Positions 12,220-24,438 of a stretch of 64,000 nt of DNA are shown in pieces. Position 1 is the stretch's first letter. The number at the start of each line of letters is the position of its first letter. Origin of the DNA: Torreya grandis (Eukaryota; Streptophyta; Pinopsida; Cupressales; Taxaceae); the NCBI GenBank assembly GCA_037957365.1, contig JARHVA010004226.1, positions 620,001 through 684,000 of the forward strand, read 5' to 3'. Both the position numbers and the translations under genes were made by a program. The notes below the pieces were generated by a model. It had not been told where the DNA came from and did not search any database. It saw nothing but the letters and a program-made list of their open reading frames with translations.

Positions 12220-12303
12220 ATGGTATAGCTAAGAGGGGACCCAACAAGAGGTGCACCACCACAAGGACTAACTATTCCAGCCTGGAGGAGACATAAAGAT
12301 GAG
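12220..12303 (+). pseudogene. Candidate first exon of the E1 antisense ORF
   Basis: An ATG at 12,220 opens a plus-strand frame. After one TAG it reads RGDPTRGAPPQGL and PAWRRHKDE, and the frame meets AG|GTAAGAG at 12,304, a strong plant 5' splice-site match. The PMD relic begins about 0.9 kb downstream on the same strand. The exon assignment is inference: the basic, proline-rich composition looks coding, but I know no family for it, and the acceptor is not resolved. Confidence 0.4.
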
Positions 12304-13149
12304 GTAAGAGCTACTACACATTAATTATGAAGTTAAGTTTGTTAATTTGGGTTTTTAGGCTAAATTTAAAATTTGGGAAGAAAAATGTGTTGAGAGGGGT
12401 ATGAAATGGGGTGGGGTAGGTTTAGGTTAATTTAGGAGGGATTTGGGGGTAGGTTGTAGGAAAAATAGAAAAGGTGAGAGATGGGTTGTTCAGCCCTAGG
12501 GCTAAACTAGTCACCGATGTCAGTAGAATCTACTGACATTGACTGATATGATGCTGATGTCAATGGGGTCTACTGATGTTGATCAACACCAAGCATTGAC
12601 ATCAACATAAAAAATAGATGTCGATGACCTTAAAAAACCTAAAATAGGAGAAAAGGTCAATTTTAGATCCCTAATTGAAGTAGTCAATGAGCCTAATGGC
12701 TGAGCTAGCTTCAGAAGACCCCATGTTGATTGAGTGTTACCTACATAGCCTAGTTAAGGGCTTCAAGCCAATGTAGTTCTCCCAGTGCGTAGAGAAAAAG
12801 ATCTAAGGTATGGTTAAAAGTGTGTTAAGGGAAATGGTTAAGAAAAGGTAGGTTAAAATAGGTAAGGAGACCTAGGGATTAAAAGATAGGTCATAGGGTT
12901 GAGGGTTTGGGATATAAGCCATGGGGCCTAGAGTAGTGATAGGCAGTTGGGCTGAGGGTGGAGAGAGAGGCAGTGAGGCCTAAGGTGGAGATGGGAGAGT
13001 AGGTTAGATAGTTAGGTGGGTATATGATTGAGCTAACCTTAGAAGACCCTATGTTGAATGAGTGTTTCCTACATAGCCCAATTGAGGGCCTCAATCCAAT
13101 GTATTTCTCCTAGAGAGAAGGGAAAAAAGTGGTGATAGGTTATATCAAA
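12304..13149. other. Region between candidate exon and PMD relic (possible intron)
   Basis: No coding region is supported. It includes a TGATGTCAGT-like motif array at 12,500-12,630 and two copies of the roughly 105-bp repeat (12,696-12,800 and 13,025-13,125) that also occurs in E5. Confidence 0.45.
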
Positions 13150-14870
13150 AAGTATGTGACTTGAGGTTTGTGTGTATGGATGTAGGCTAGGAAGGAGTTA
13201 CCACTATAAGATTGAATACCTATGCTGCTAATGTAGATGAGGAGGGATGTCACCCTATATGAGGGGAGCATATGGTAGCCACAGATCTAGGAGGAGTGTG
13301 ATGATATTGGAGAGCTGTATGGGATGTTAGTTTAATGATATCACTAATCGAGAGGTGGGATCATACCACCAACACCTTCCATTTGTCGATTGAAGAGTTG
13401 ATAATGACACAAGAGGATGTGTATAGGATTTTATGATTGCCACTCTAGGGTGAGGATCTCTTCACATGTTTGAGAGAGAAGCATGATATTCACATGGTTA
13501 CATTATTTAGAGAGCACTATCACTTAGTGAGCTTTGCCTACAAGCCACTATACACTACTGATGAGGAGTAACATTAGTTGAGCATCTTAATGATGATAGG
13601 GATTATAGTGTATGCACTACCAGATGTAGATGGTGGGAGATTTATTATTGAATTAACAAGTGTTTTGGCATAGATGGTGGATTAGTAGACCGTATTTACA
13701 TGGGGACCAACTTTTTTGGCATAGGTATACATAGAGATATAGGGGTTAAGATTGTGATGATGGTATAGTTAGTGTGTCAGGCATTTACTCCATTTTTGGG
13801 CATATGAACATATCATGGTGACGCTACCATTGGGGTTACCCACCATGATTATAGCTAGTTTTAGGGTTGATTTTAGATGGTGGAGAGATGGTATGGCCCA
13901 GACCCGAGTAGATGACATAGTGTGAGATATTGAGCATTATATGTGTATGATAAAGGGATTGATTCCTACAGATATTATTTGGAGACCCTACTTGACATAC
14001 CCTACATTCAAAAGATAGGCAGAGTAGCTTGTTGGTTTATAGAGCACATTATGGGTCAGAGGGAGATGAGCCAGTGAGCTAGAGATGATACCTATGGCAC
14101 AGGTCAAGAGATAGTTCAAATTTCTACATGATGTACCTGATACCTTCCCTTGATATAGGAGGGATGATATGGAGGCACCCTTACCCTTTCCCTAGGAGAT
14201 AGATTGGCCAAATTTTTAAAGAGCTACTAGTACGGCTGGGTGTAGTAGATCCTGGATGCATAATGACATATCTTTTATGGTGGATAGGTTTGTATCCCAT
14301 GGTTCAAGTTAGGAGGCCACCACCAGATTTATAGGGAGTGATGAGAGAGAGACATGTAGTGTATAGTCTTAAGATGTAGTGATACATGCATAGGATGTAG
14401 TAGTATAGGCCCAAGATGTAGTAGTACAAGCTTGAGATTTAACTCAGACACAAGTATTGGTTTTATAGGGATATGTGGTGACATTGTAGGGCCAGGTTAG
14501 GGCATTATAGGGCCATATTGAGGTATTACAGGGTTAGGTTACTACACTAATAGCAGAGAGGGATATTTTGAGAGTAGCAAGTCAAGATACTCCTCCGCCA
14601 CCATAGAGACTAATATAGGGGCCTTCATTAGGTATGATAAGACCATCACAAACTATATCTCTAGTAAGGTACAACATTGCCCTTGAAGAGATTGCTTATT
14701 ATAAGAAGGCTATCAGGGAGTTCCCATAGATGTAGAGGTATTTTGAGTTTAGAGAGTAGGAGAGATCAATGACACGTACCACAACTTCTATCTCACATAT
14801 ATGTAGATAAATGGAGAGTGGTGATGACACTACTTCTTCATGACCATGAGTTTAGCCTCAAGGATTATAA
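13150..14870 (+). pseudogene. Antisense plant mobile domain (PMD) ORF relic in E1
   Basis: On the strand opposite to gag-pol, near 13,350, the frame reads ERWDHTTNTFHLSIEEL then QEDVYRIL and LPL. This is the hallmark RW..ET.TFHLP.GE.T.TL.DV..LLGLP of the plant mobile domain (PF10536-type, found in MAIN/MAIL proteins and in some Tat and Mutator elements). Later parts include DVDGGRFIIELTSVLA, TWGPTFLA, FWAYEHI and the GLIPTDIIWRPY box at about 13,960. The C-terminal part (14,380-14,580) is Q-rich with LQG-type heptads, suggesting a coiled coil. Most stops are TAG or TGA where CAG, CGA or TGG would be expected. Its role in the element is unknown. Confidence 0.8.
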
Positions 14871-16099
14871 GCACCAGATTTTGTTATTGTTATATATGTT
14901 GTATACACATCGACCTATGAGTCAAAGATGAGAGATGTATATTTTGAGAGAGAGAGATGATATTGCTATGATCTATTGATGTACATTCATGTTGAGCATA
15001 TATATATATATATGATATGTGTTATTTTGAGATGATTTTATTGTGATAGTGATGATGATGTTTATGTGGATGTTTATATTATGTTAATGTTGAGCATGTT
15101 AGTTGAGTTAGACTAGCATTTACCATATGTGTGATGGTATATGCATAGTTGATTTGTTAGCTCCATCTTAGCATTTTTCCATATTTGTGATGGTATATAC
15201 TTAAAATGGATAGGCTAGTTATGTTATTGTATTTCAGTAGAGAGATCAACATGTGATTGGGATGGGAAATAAAGAGATAGGATGCTCATGTACTGGTAAA
15301 GACCATAATCATAACATAAATAGGCTTAGGAATATGAGCCTCTTTTATGCTTTACATCATTTGACCATTTTGTTTGTTAGAGAAGTGTCGTGTTCACCTC
15401 GTGTTAAGTGAGTTCAAATTCCTTTGAAAGAGTATGAGGGGAAAAGGGTAAAATGAGTGAGAGTGTTTGGGTAGCATAACCTTCGAAGTGGGGATGGTAT
15501 GCCTCTACTACGGGTGACCTGAGAGCTACTATAGGCAAGTCCATGACTTAAAACTTTGTTTTTTTGTGTGTGTAAGCTGATCAATGTAGGAAGCTTACAA
15601 TGGGATTTTGTTTGTGTTGAGGCCATATGAAGATGATGAATATGAGAAGCTTATTTATTTATTTCCCTTGATAACAAATCTTGGCCTAGCCATCCTTCAA
15701 GGGAGCGGTCTAAGAATTTGTTTTTGAATTTAAATAGATATCCTTAAAGGGAACAATTTATTGATAGTATCAAGGAGAAGGTACATAACTATCCTTCAAG
15801 GGAGCAGTCTACATTGAGAATCATGACTTGAGAGATTATAACTTGTCTATATATCCCATTTTTTTACTTTTAGTCATGGATAAGATTATAGAGGCTTAGG
15901 GGTTTTCCACTTTGAGGGCAAACCATAGCACTTCATAGGTTAACTAAGTGTGTAGGAGTAAGGGTTAAGAGGAAGGGAGATGAATATAATATGGTTGCTC
16001 AAGGGACAAAATCAAGTTAAAAATGAGGTGAAGCATCACTTGATTAAAAAAATAATGGTCATAAGTGCAAAGAATTTAAAGGCTTGGGTTCTAGATTTC
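14871..16099. other. E1 spacer between PMD relic and integrase
   Basis: No gene is supported. It has a (TA) run at about 14,999-15,013 and the triple CCTTCAAGGGAG motif at 15,692-15,810. The stretch 15,480-15,600 is homologous to 38,060-38,150 in E2, so this spacer is an old shared part of both elements. Confidence 0.5.
15692..15810. repeat. Triple CCTTCAAGGGAG motif (E1)
   Basis: ATCCTTCAAGGGAGCGGTCT at 15,692, ATCCTTAAAGGGAACAAT at 15,740 and ATCCTTCAAGGGAGCAGTCT at 15,791, spaced 48 and 51 bp. The same triplet, with similar spacing, is found in E2. Confidence 0.85.
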
Positions 16100-17170
16100 C
16101 TTCGAGAGAAGACAAGTGATAAGTTTCTGAGCCATACTTGTGAGTTATGATGTAGGGTCCAAGCCAATGAGGAGCAAACTTACCTCGTTTGATTTTCTCC
16201 ATGTTCATCACATGTTGATTTTATTTTAAGATGAGATCTCCAATATTAAAATCTCACTCCTTGAGTTTTTTTTTGTAAGTGCATTTGATATGCTCTTAAT
16301 ATATTTGGAGGTGGTTGAGGGCTATGAGACGGTGCTCATCAAACAACTCGAGTTGAGCCAAATGTTCTTGGCAAAATTCATCATTAGTAAGTATGTCTTG
16401 TAGAGAGATGAAAAGATAAGGAATATGAACCTCAAGAGGAAAAATAGCCTCCATTCCATAGACCATGGAAAAAGGTGTAGCACCTATAGGGGTTTCAATG
16501 CTAGTGCGGCAAACCCATAAAGTAAAGGGAATGTGCATGTGTGAATCCTTGCCCATATTGTTGACTACCTTCATGAGGATTTTGGTCAATGTTTTGTTAA
16601 AATCTTCTACCTATCCATTTTCTTGTGGATACTACAATGATGAGAAGCTTAATTTGATTCCAAAGGTGTCACAAAGATTTTAGACAGTCTTTTTTTTAAA
16701 TATTTGCCATTATCTATTATAATTTTATGTGAGACACCAAAATGATAGATGATGTGATGGTTGATAAAGTAAACAATTTTATCAACCTTAATGGAGATGA
16801 GAGGAATGGCCTTGACCCACTTGGTGAAGTATTCAATGGTAGTAATGATATGATAGTGATAGAGGGATGAATGTGGGTTAATCTCATCAATTAGATCCAA
16901 ACCCCATTGGGAGAAGGGCCATAAGTCTTTGGAGACTTGTAATGCATGACTTGGAATGTGAAGGAGGTTAGCGTATTATTGACATTTGACACAATGTCAA
17001 ACATAATCACCACAGTCTTGATGGAGTATTGGCCAATAATAACTGAGTTGAAGGATACGCTTGGTAATTGTGTGACCATTGAAATGTCCACCACAAATAC
17101 TATCATGAAGTCTCATTACTAATGAGGCATCTAAGGAGGAGACCATCAAAACCTCACTTGTAGAGAATTC
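16100..17170 (-). pseudogene. E1 integrase, degraded
   Basis: The minus strand encodes, in order, the zinc finger at about 16,990-17,120 (LHDSICGGHFNGHTI, YYWPIL, HCVKC: all four ligands kept), the catalytic core, and the GKFAPHWLGPYII end near 16,170. In the core the first acidic site reads TIEYFTKWVKAIPL, where Asp of the usual TDYFTKW is now Glu. DNGK retains the second Asp. NG-stop-VEDFNKTL retains the catalytic Glu after a TAG. The segment at 16,296-16,589 (PIGATPFSMVYGMEAIFPLEV) is the conserved core end. Several stops and a frame change near 16,650-16,890 inactivate it. Confidence 0.92.
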
Positions 17171-17499
17171 CCCTTAGCATAGTGTAATGAGTAGCATGTT
17201 TTATGAAGGCATATCTCCCATTATTGGAGAGATCAAAAGGGGTAATAGAAAAGGAAAGATAATTTGTGAGTTTCTTATATCATAAGTCATGTGGGTTGTA
17301 TGTTACATTTATGATAAAAATGATGTTAGTTGATACATAAGAGGGCAATGTTAAGTGATGCATAGTGACATATATTTTTGAGGAAGAGGGTGAAGAGGGT
17401 ATATGTGAAGAAAGTGAAGCCATTATGTTAGCAAACTTTTTTATAGATCGAAGAATAGTTTGTAAAAGATAGGAGTCGAATGATCCCAATAACGTATCT

Positions 17500-18390
17500 A
17501 CATGATGTTTATATTACTATAGAGTTTTGTTTTTGCATAGGTAGAAACTATTAACCTGATTAACCACTAGCTGAGAGTTACCAAAAATGGTTATTGATTT
17601 GATACCCAAGAAGATATCCATTTGAATCCCTAAGCTCAAAGCCTCATATTCAACCATATTATTAGTACATTCAAAATCTAGTTTAAATTACAAAGGCATA
17701 GGCTCACCATCTATAGGAATAATAATGACCCCCGCACCCTGACCATGTTGGCATTTAGACCCATCAAAGAACATCATCATTTGGTAGGAGATGTCATCAG
17801 TGGAGAGCGTTATGATGGATTCATTAGGGAATTTAAGGTTTGAAGGTTGGTTATTAGGTAAAGGGGTGGAAGCTAACTGGTCAGTGATCATTTTCCCCTT
17901 GATAGACTTTTGTTGAATAAACTCTATGTCAAATTTAGTAAGGAGCATGAGCCACCAGGCTACACATTGGTTGTGATATGGCTTGAAATGCATGTATTTG
18001 AGTGGATTATTATGGGTGACCATGTAGATTTTATGATTTAAGAGGTAATGGTAGAGCTTGGAGGCTAGAAAGGCCAATGTGAGGCAAAGATTTTTGGTAT
18101 GGGTATATCAAGTCTCATAATCAATAAGTGTGTTGCTGATGTAGTAAACCACCTATTCTCAATGGTGATTGTCTCAATGTTCAATCATATCACCCAAAGA
18201 ATGGTCTATTGTAGAGATGTAAAGGTAGAAAGGCTGATTTTATTTAGGTGGAATAAGAACCAATGGGGAAAGGAGATACTATTTGAGTGCATCAAAGGCT
18301 TCCCTGAAATCTATATTCCAATGGAAGGAGACATCTTTTTTGAGGAGATGGTGAAAGGGTTGGCAACAATCTGACAACTGGGAGATGAAG
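17500..18390 (-). pseudogene. E1 RNase H plus second RNase H (Tat-type)
   Basis: The first RNase H (about 17,790-18,390) includes YETRYTHTKNLCL, KLYHYLLNHKIYMVTHNNPLKY and KFDIEFI, as in gypsy elements. A second RNase H begins near 17,765 with MFFDGSKCQHGQGAGV and continues with LDFECTNNMVEYEALSLG and an NSQLVVNQV motif. A second, archaeal-type RNase H between RNase H and integrase is a known mark of the Tat lineage. Here its third acidic site (usually DSELV) reads NSQLV, so Asp is changed to Asn. Few stops interrupt the frame. Confidence 0.88.
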
Positions 18391-18399
18391 CAATGGATT

Positions 18400-19270
18400 G
18401 ACTAAAGTTTGACTTGTAGGCTACAAAGTTCTTTAATATTAGTAGGTAGAGGCATATTTAGTATTGCTCAAACCTTATCAAGGTCAATTTTAATACCATG
18501 AAGAGAAATGATAAAGCCTAATAGCTTACCAAAAATGACACTAAAGACACATTTCTTTGAGTTTAGTTAAACATTATATGGGAGGAGATGAGTGAATATG
18601 ATTTTGAGAATTGTCAAGTTATCTTGGCAAAGTTTAGACTTTCTAAGTAAGTCATCAATGTAGTCTTCCATAATTTTATGTAGGAGATCATGGAAGATGT
18701 AAGTCATGGCATGTTGGTAGGTGGCACCAACGCTCTTTAGACCAAAAATCATGACCTAATAATAGAAAGTCCCCCATGGGGAAATGAAAGTTGTCTTGTG
18801 TTGATCCTTAGAAGCAACTAGGATTTGATTATATCCTAAGAACCTATCCATAAGTGATAGCATCTCATGGTTGATAGTTAGATCAAAAATTTGGTTGATA
18901 CTTAGCAAAGGGAAGTCATCTTTTAGACAAGCAAGGTTTAAGTCATGGTAGTCAGTGTAAATGTAGATTCCTCTGGTTGCTTTTGTGATATGAATAATAT
19001 TGGAAACCCAATGTGGTTAGTTGATGGGTTGGATAAATTTAACAAAAAGGAGGCATTGGAGCTCTTCTTTGACAAGGAGAGAAATACAAGGATGCATTTT
19101 GAAAAGCTTCTGCTTAACAGGTTTAACATCTTGATCGATGACAATGTTATGTGTGATGATAGAGGGGTCAATACCAGGCATGTCATTATAAGACCAAGTG
19201 AAGCCTTTGTTATGGTTATCAAGAAATGTGGCATAATTAGCTTGCTTAGAGGAATTGAAAGATTGGCCAA
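18400..19270 (-). pseudogene. E1 reverse transcriptase
   Basis: RT copies element RNA into DNA. Minus-strand motifs in order: TWSYNDMPGIDPSIITHNI, QKLFKMHPCISLLVKEEL, YTDYHDLNLACLKDDFPL, MDRFLGYNQI, TTFISPWGTF, MIFGLKSVGATYQ, MEDYIDDLLRKSK and LNSKKCVF. The YIDD catalytic pair at about 18,650 is intact. Only a few stops occur (for example before VMIFG), so this is the best-preserved domain of E1. A plus-strand open frame across 18,945-19,304 is only its shadow. Confidence 0.93.
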
Positions 19271-20099
19271 TCTTGAGGACATGGGGGTTATCATGAGAGG
19301 GTAAATTGATGTCAATTGTTAATTATTTTAACATAGCTTGTGTTTTAGATGGGAGAGATTATTGGATATAGGAATCATCTACACCCATATATGTGAGAAT
19401 AACATCATCATCTTGACATTGGACATTGGTAATAGTGGGAGAGTCTTCATCATTCATTTCAAGATGAATGAGAGGAAGGGACCTTGTTTCCTTACCCTGG
19501 TGATAGGTAAGAGGCCCCAAATAGATGACATTTATTGATTTTTTTTTAGAAGGTATAGATACCTTTGATTTGGTAGGTAATGGTGGAGAAGGAGAGACTA
19601 ACTCTTTAATAATTGGTATATGGGAGGTTTTAATGAGTTTATTTAGTTCATCATAACCCACTCCATGCCTCTTCTTGGCATTTTCAATGGTTTTGTTAGT
19701 GGGATATTCAATGGGTGTATGAATACCCTCATTGTAATGACCCAAACCAAATCCTTTCCAGGCACACCTATAAATATAGGTGTGAGTGAAACTAGGCTTG
19801 CTCAGGAAAGAGAAGTCATAGGTAAATGGTTGTGGTGAAGAGGATGGATTACCAATAGTGGGAGCCTAATCAATTCCCCCATATGTCAAATTAGTTTAAA
19901 GGTTAGGGGGCCCATAAGGGATGACCATCCCAATACAAGGATCATAATTTAGGTGCATATAAAGCTTTCCATACTCTTGTGGAGTATGAAACATGCCGAG
20001 CATCAAAAAATGATACTATTTGAGTGACAAACGCTTGAAAGTTTCCTCAATGAGATCTTTGTCAAGAATTTGTATTGTCGGTATCTATGTAATTGAGGT
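19271..20099 (-). pseudogene. E1 protease-RT linker with G-patch-like motif
   Basis: Minus-strand translation near 19,700-19,790 reads AWKGFGLGHYNEGIHTPIE and then KKRHGVGYDELN, resembling the G-patch (GLG/GI...GLGY) seen between protease and RT in some plant gypsy polyproteins. G-patch segments bind RNA or nucleic-acid partners in other proteins; its role here is inferred. The rest of the linker is acidic (MNDEDSP..., QDDDV) and otherwise unrecognised. Confidence 0.6.
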
Positions 20100-20560
20100 A
20101 GTGAAGCTTGTGGAAGCTTAAAAAGTATCAAGCAAAAAAGATGTATTTAATGGAATGAGAACATTATTATGACTATAAGTCATGTTGAATGTTTTAAATA
20201 GAGGTGTGTTAGTGGGTGTAACATGTACTTGCCCATAATGTTCAAACTTGACACAATGGTGCAAAGTTGAGGGCACACATACCATAACATGTATCCAAGG
20301 ACATCTAAGCAATATGTTATATTGGAAGTCTCTTTCTACAACATAGAAGAGCTCATGAATTGTATAGGGACCTACATAGATATGTAGGACAATAGTGCCC
20401 ACCATAGTAGTTGTGGTTTCATTAAAGGAGAGGAGCACTGTGTCAGTTTGAGACATGCAATTATCAGGAGGAGCTAGCTATTTGTGTGTATGGGTAGAGA
20501 AAATATTAATAGTAGATCCCCCATTGATCATGACTCTTTTGAAATGAGTTTGATCGATAT
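20100..20560 (-). pseudogene. E1 aspartic protease
   Basis: The retropepsin-like domain would cleave the polyprotein. On the minus strand the active-site loop reads RVMINGGSTINIF at about 20,500-20,535. The family has D(N/G)GS here, so the catalytic Asp has become Asn (GAT to AAT). The C-terminal half (20,118-20,456) has the usual IVLHIYVGPYTIHELFYVV, then YNILLRCPWIHVM, then PSTLHHCVKF. Stops separate the two halves. Confidence 0.85.
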
Positions 20561-20599
20561 ATGTGGTAATAAAAAGGGTAGAATCCTGATCTTTAGGGT

Positions 20600-23500
20600 G
20601 TTGAAGTGGAATTTCTAAATGACTAAAGGAAATTAGGGAGAGAGTTAAGAGAGCTAACCAAAGCTATAAGAGGTTGGGGATCATCAAGTTATACCTCAAC
20701 CTCTTGCAAAACACTAATCAAATCTTGATAGTGTTGGGGTGAGTTTTGGATTAACTCATCTAAGGACATTTTTATAGGAGTTTGGTGAATAATATCTGAA
20801 GATGTTGGTTTTAAGACACCCAAGATGGAAATCTTGAGATTCAGAGGAGTGTGTATGAAAAATGAATTATCCCAAGGATCATTAACCTTTTCTTTACCTT
20901 TATCCTTTTGATTTTGTGACCACTTGGCCACATTAACTACGTTGATTTGAAACATAGGTGAAAGAGGTGGCAAAGGGGGTATGACAACATATTTAGGTTT
21001 GAATTCAAGTGAAATGGTATGAGGCATTATGGATTATAGAGGTGGAATAATATGAAGGTTAATGGGAATATCAACAAAGAGAGTGTCAACATCAAAGTGT
21101 TACTGAATGACTACTATGAGAGTTTTATAACTCTCAGTATCATGTCCAGGTGAATGATGATATAAACACACTTATGTATCATTAAACCAAGATGGATTCG
21201 GTCTAAGAGGGCTATAAGGCTTAATGAGAGGAAGAGATATTATGGAAGATTACAACAATTAACTTAAGAAAAAACTCTAAGAGCCTAGGAGTAGGCTAAC
21301 ACTTGTTGTGGTAATAGGAGTGGACACCTTCTTTTGTTTAGGAGTCACAAGGGTGATTTTGTGTGGTGCCTTGCTAGGTGGTGGTGGAGTTACATGTTTT
21401 ACTGACACTTTATTGGTATTAAGTATCATGGTGTCAGATGTGAAAAGCCTACTAGGTGGTAGAGGTAGTAGTGGAGGAGGTCATAGTGGAGGTAACTATT
21501 TTTCTTGGATTAGCGATACTCCAACTAAAGTAGAAGGGTATGGTCCTAAAATTGATGGAAAAGTTGAGGGTTGAAGAGGGAAAGATTGGTAAGATCTAGG
21601 AAGCTTAACATTTTTTTATAGTTTAGGCCATAAAAATCCAATGTGTGGTTGGAGAGTTAGATCTAATTTCACCTGTGGATGAATTAGATTAGAGACAGGA
21701 TGTATGCCTAAAGACCTGATCTGCATTAATGTGGTAGATGCCTATGAGGGTGAGGGTTTTGACATAGATGGATGAGATTCTAGTGATTTTGGTAAAGAAG
21801 CTCTAGCTTTGTCAAAGACCTTAGGGTAAAGGGTAGTGAGAGGTTTGGTGGTAAAGGTCAACACTCATTGTGTAGGATAAGGAGTTTTAAGTTGATCCCA
21901 AAATGCTGAGTGATCTAGCTTCATGGAGTCAAAATTTTAGACTTTTTACTAACCACGAGAAGGGTTTAGATGAAGTTGACATAGACCTTATGATTACTTA
22001 TTTTTAATGCTGAAGTGATTGATAAAGAGGGAAATTTTTGGTCTCTGCTACCTCGGGCCAAAGATGAGAAAGAGCTACAACAGGGTCTTCTTCGACAAAG
22101 ACAAGAGAAGAGGCATGGTCTTCCATGGGTAGAGGAGAGGTAGGTAAAGAGGGTTCCTCAAGGGGATAGAGCATAGGTATAATTTATCCCTCAACATGTG
22201 GGTGAGGAATAGGTAAATTATGATCCTCCATAGGTAAAAGAAGTGGTAAAATTGGTGGAATTGGAGTGGATGGGTAATACTTTATATCAATGGAGGAGAG
22301 GTAGGAAAAGAGGGTTTCTTAAGAGGGTATAACAAAAGAATGATGTTCCCCTCAATATGTGGTTGTGTAACAGGTAAGGAGTGGTTTTCAAGTGGTAAGA
22401 GGATAGGTAACATTGGTGTAAAAAGAACTAGCAATATAGGCTCCTCTGGTGGCAAAAGGAGTGGTAAAGGAGGCTCTTCCTCATGTGGGAGTGGAATGGG
22501 TGAAATAGGCTCTTTTACAAAAGGAAGAAGTATGGGTAAAAAAAATGCCACTGACTATGGGGGAGTAGGTAAAATGGGTGCCTCTTGTTGTGGGAGAGGT
22601 TGAACTGGAGGTAAAGGAAAGACCATATTAACCATATGGATATTATGATCACATGAGTTAGTCATGGTCTAAATAATATTTTGATTGGGTGAATGGTTAG
22701 GAAAAGGCTATTTGAACACATCCATATTTTGATTAGCAGGTGCATTAGGGTTATCCAAGATGAGATCACCCCTATCAAGCATGTCTTGAACAATGTTCTT
22801 AAATGTTTTACAATTATTAGAATTGTGGCCTTTAACTCGATGGTAGCCAAAAAAATCATCCTTCTTATACCAAATTGGAATAGGATGGGAGGGATTAAAC
22901 TGTATAGGAGGTTTGATTTTTGGAAGGGTTATGACACCTTGTTGTAATAGTTTTTTTAAAATGGAAGTATATGACTCCCCAATGGGAGTGTATTATCTTT
23001 GTTCATACCGTTGTTGGAATTGCTTGGTTGGATTTTGGGAAGTTGAGGAATTAGGTTGGTTTGTAGTTTTGGAAGAAGATGATTAAAGGACCACCACATT
23101 AGTAGAGCCTTTAGATTTTTGGTTAGAAGGAGATGTTTTAGAAGAAGAGGAGTCATTTAATTTAGAATTGGCATTCTTACTGCACAACTTGACTCTGCCT
23201 TCATCTATAGCCCAAATCTTGAGTTTTCATGCCATTGTAAAGCTCTCATCAAATGTACAAAAAGTTTTTACTCAGAGTGTAGACAAAATATGCTTAGCAC
23301 ATGCCCTTGAAAAGAGCTCAATAAGCTCAAGTTGGGGTAAAGAGAAGGAGAGTTGATTGATCAAGCCTCTCTAGTGAGTGACAAAATATATGATAGACTC
23401 ATCATCAAATTGTCTAATAGAGCAAAGGTCTATAATAGAAACCTTTTTATAAATGTTAATAGAGAAATGGTCTAGGAATATTTGTGTGAGTTGGGTAAAT

Positions 23501-24438
23501 AAGAAAAAGGAGTGTTGAGTTATAGAGCTATACCAATCTAGGGCAACACCTAAAAGAGACATAGGGAAAGTGTGAAGTAATAACTCATCATCATGCCTTA
23601 TTAAATAACAAGCATGTCTAAATGCTCAAAAATGCTATTGTGGGTCCTCTTTACTCTTAAAATTAGTAAATTTGGGGAGTTCCCATTGGCTTGGATAAGT
23701 GAGAGTAGGCATATAAAGATGGATGGGTTCATTTCATATCTCATCATAAGATAAAACATTCTTTGAACCCGAAACATATGTCTCTAGATTAGACATCTTG
23801 TCCATCAATATCTTAATGAGGTTTGGAGGGGGATTGGTTTGGGAGATACCCCCTAAGTTATAAGGAACCTGATAGGAAGTAGAGGGAGCATATGACATAG
23901 ATTACTAAGGTTGTGTTGATGAAACATAGGGATAATGAGTCATAGGCTAGGGGGTAGAAAGCAAAGGGGCTTGTCTTGTTGGGTTAGAGACTATGCTTTG
24001 GTTGGATGTTGTTATTATATGTTTGGTTATTGGCATGGTTATACTAGGTGAAGGGTGAGTTATAACTTAGGTAATTATAGGTGTGAGAATAGATGGAATA
24101 TGTACCACCAAATTTTGAAATGGGGTGAGATTTGACTAAATTGCTTGTGGTTGTGAAAGTAGGGAAGTCACACCAGGGTTTAGGTGGGATTGGGCAGTTG
24201 GAAATGCTAAACTTTGGACATTATTTATGGTTAGATTAATTGTCAAAGTGGTGGCTTGAGTAACCATGGGGAAAATAGTGGAGATAGCTAAAACTAAAGT
24301 TGTCTCCATCAGAGAAGTTGGCATACCATATAGTGGGTCACCTGAAGAATTGTGGGTTTAGCTCATGGCAAGGTAATGCTAAAGGGATGCCACATTGCGA
24401 TCAAGAAATTTAGAAAAATCTTGATCTCCTTTAGGCAT
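20600..24438 (-). pseudogene. E1 gag (with proline-rich linker)
   Basis: Gag forms the particle and binds RNA. The start is placed at the ATG at 24,438 (MPKGDQDFSKFLDRN), because E2 has the matching FATFLDNN and both continue to DPLYGMP. The core near 23,400-23,700 reads LLGVALDWYSSI, then FLDHFSINIYKKVSI, RQFDDES and RGLINQLSF, typical of plant retrotransposon gag. A zinc-knuckle-like GYHRVKGHNSNNC lies at 22,811-22,849 with its first Cys changed to Gly. A proline-rich region covers about 22,130-22,640, and a second CLYHHSPGHDTESY motif lies at 21,131-21,166. The last part (20,689-21,027) is lysine-rich and unclassified. Stops and frame changes are frequent. Confidence 0.8.

Noticed and set aside
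18945..19304. 119-codon plus-strand frame
   Set aside because: Shadow of the E1 RT. The minus strand carries all RT motifs.
22282..22603. Gly/Ser-rich plus-strand frame opposite a Pro-rich minus-strand frame
   Set aside because: The Pro-rich minus-strand frame continues gag of E1. The Gly-rich frame is its complement.
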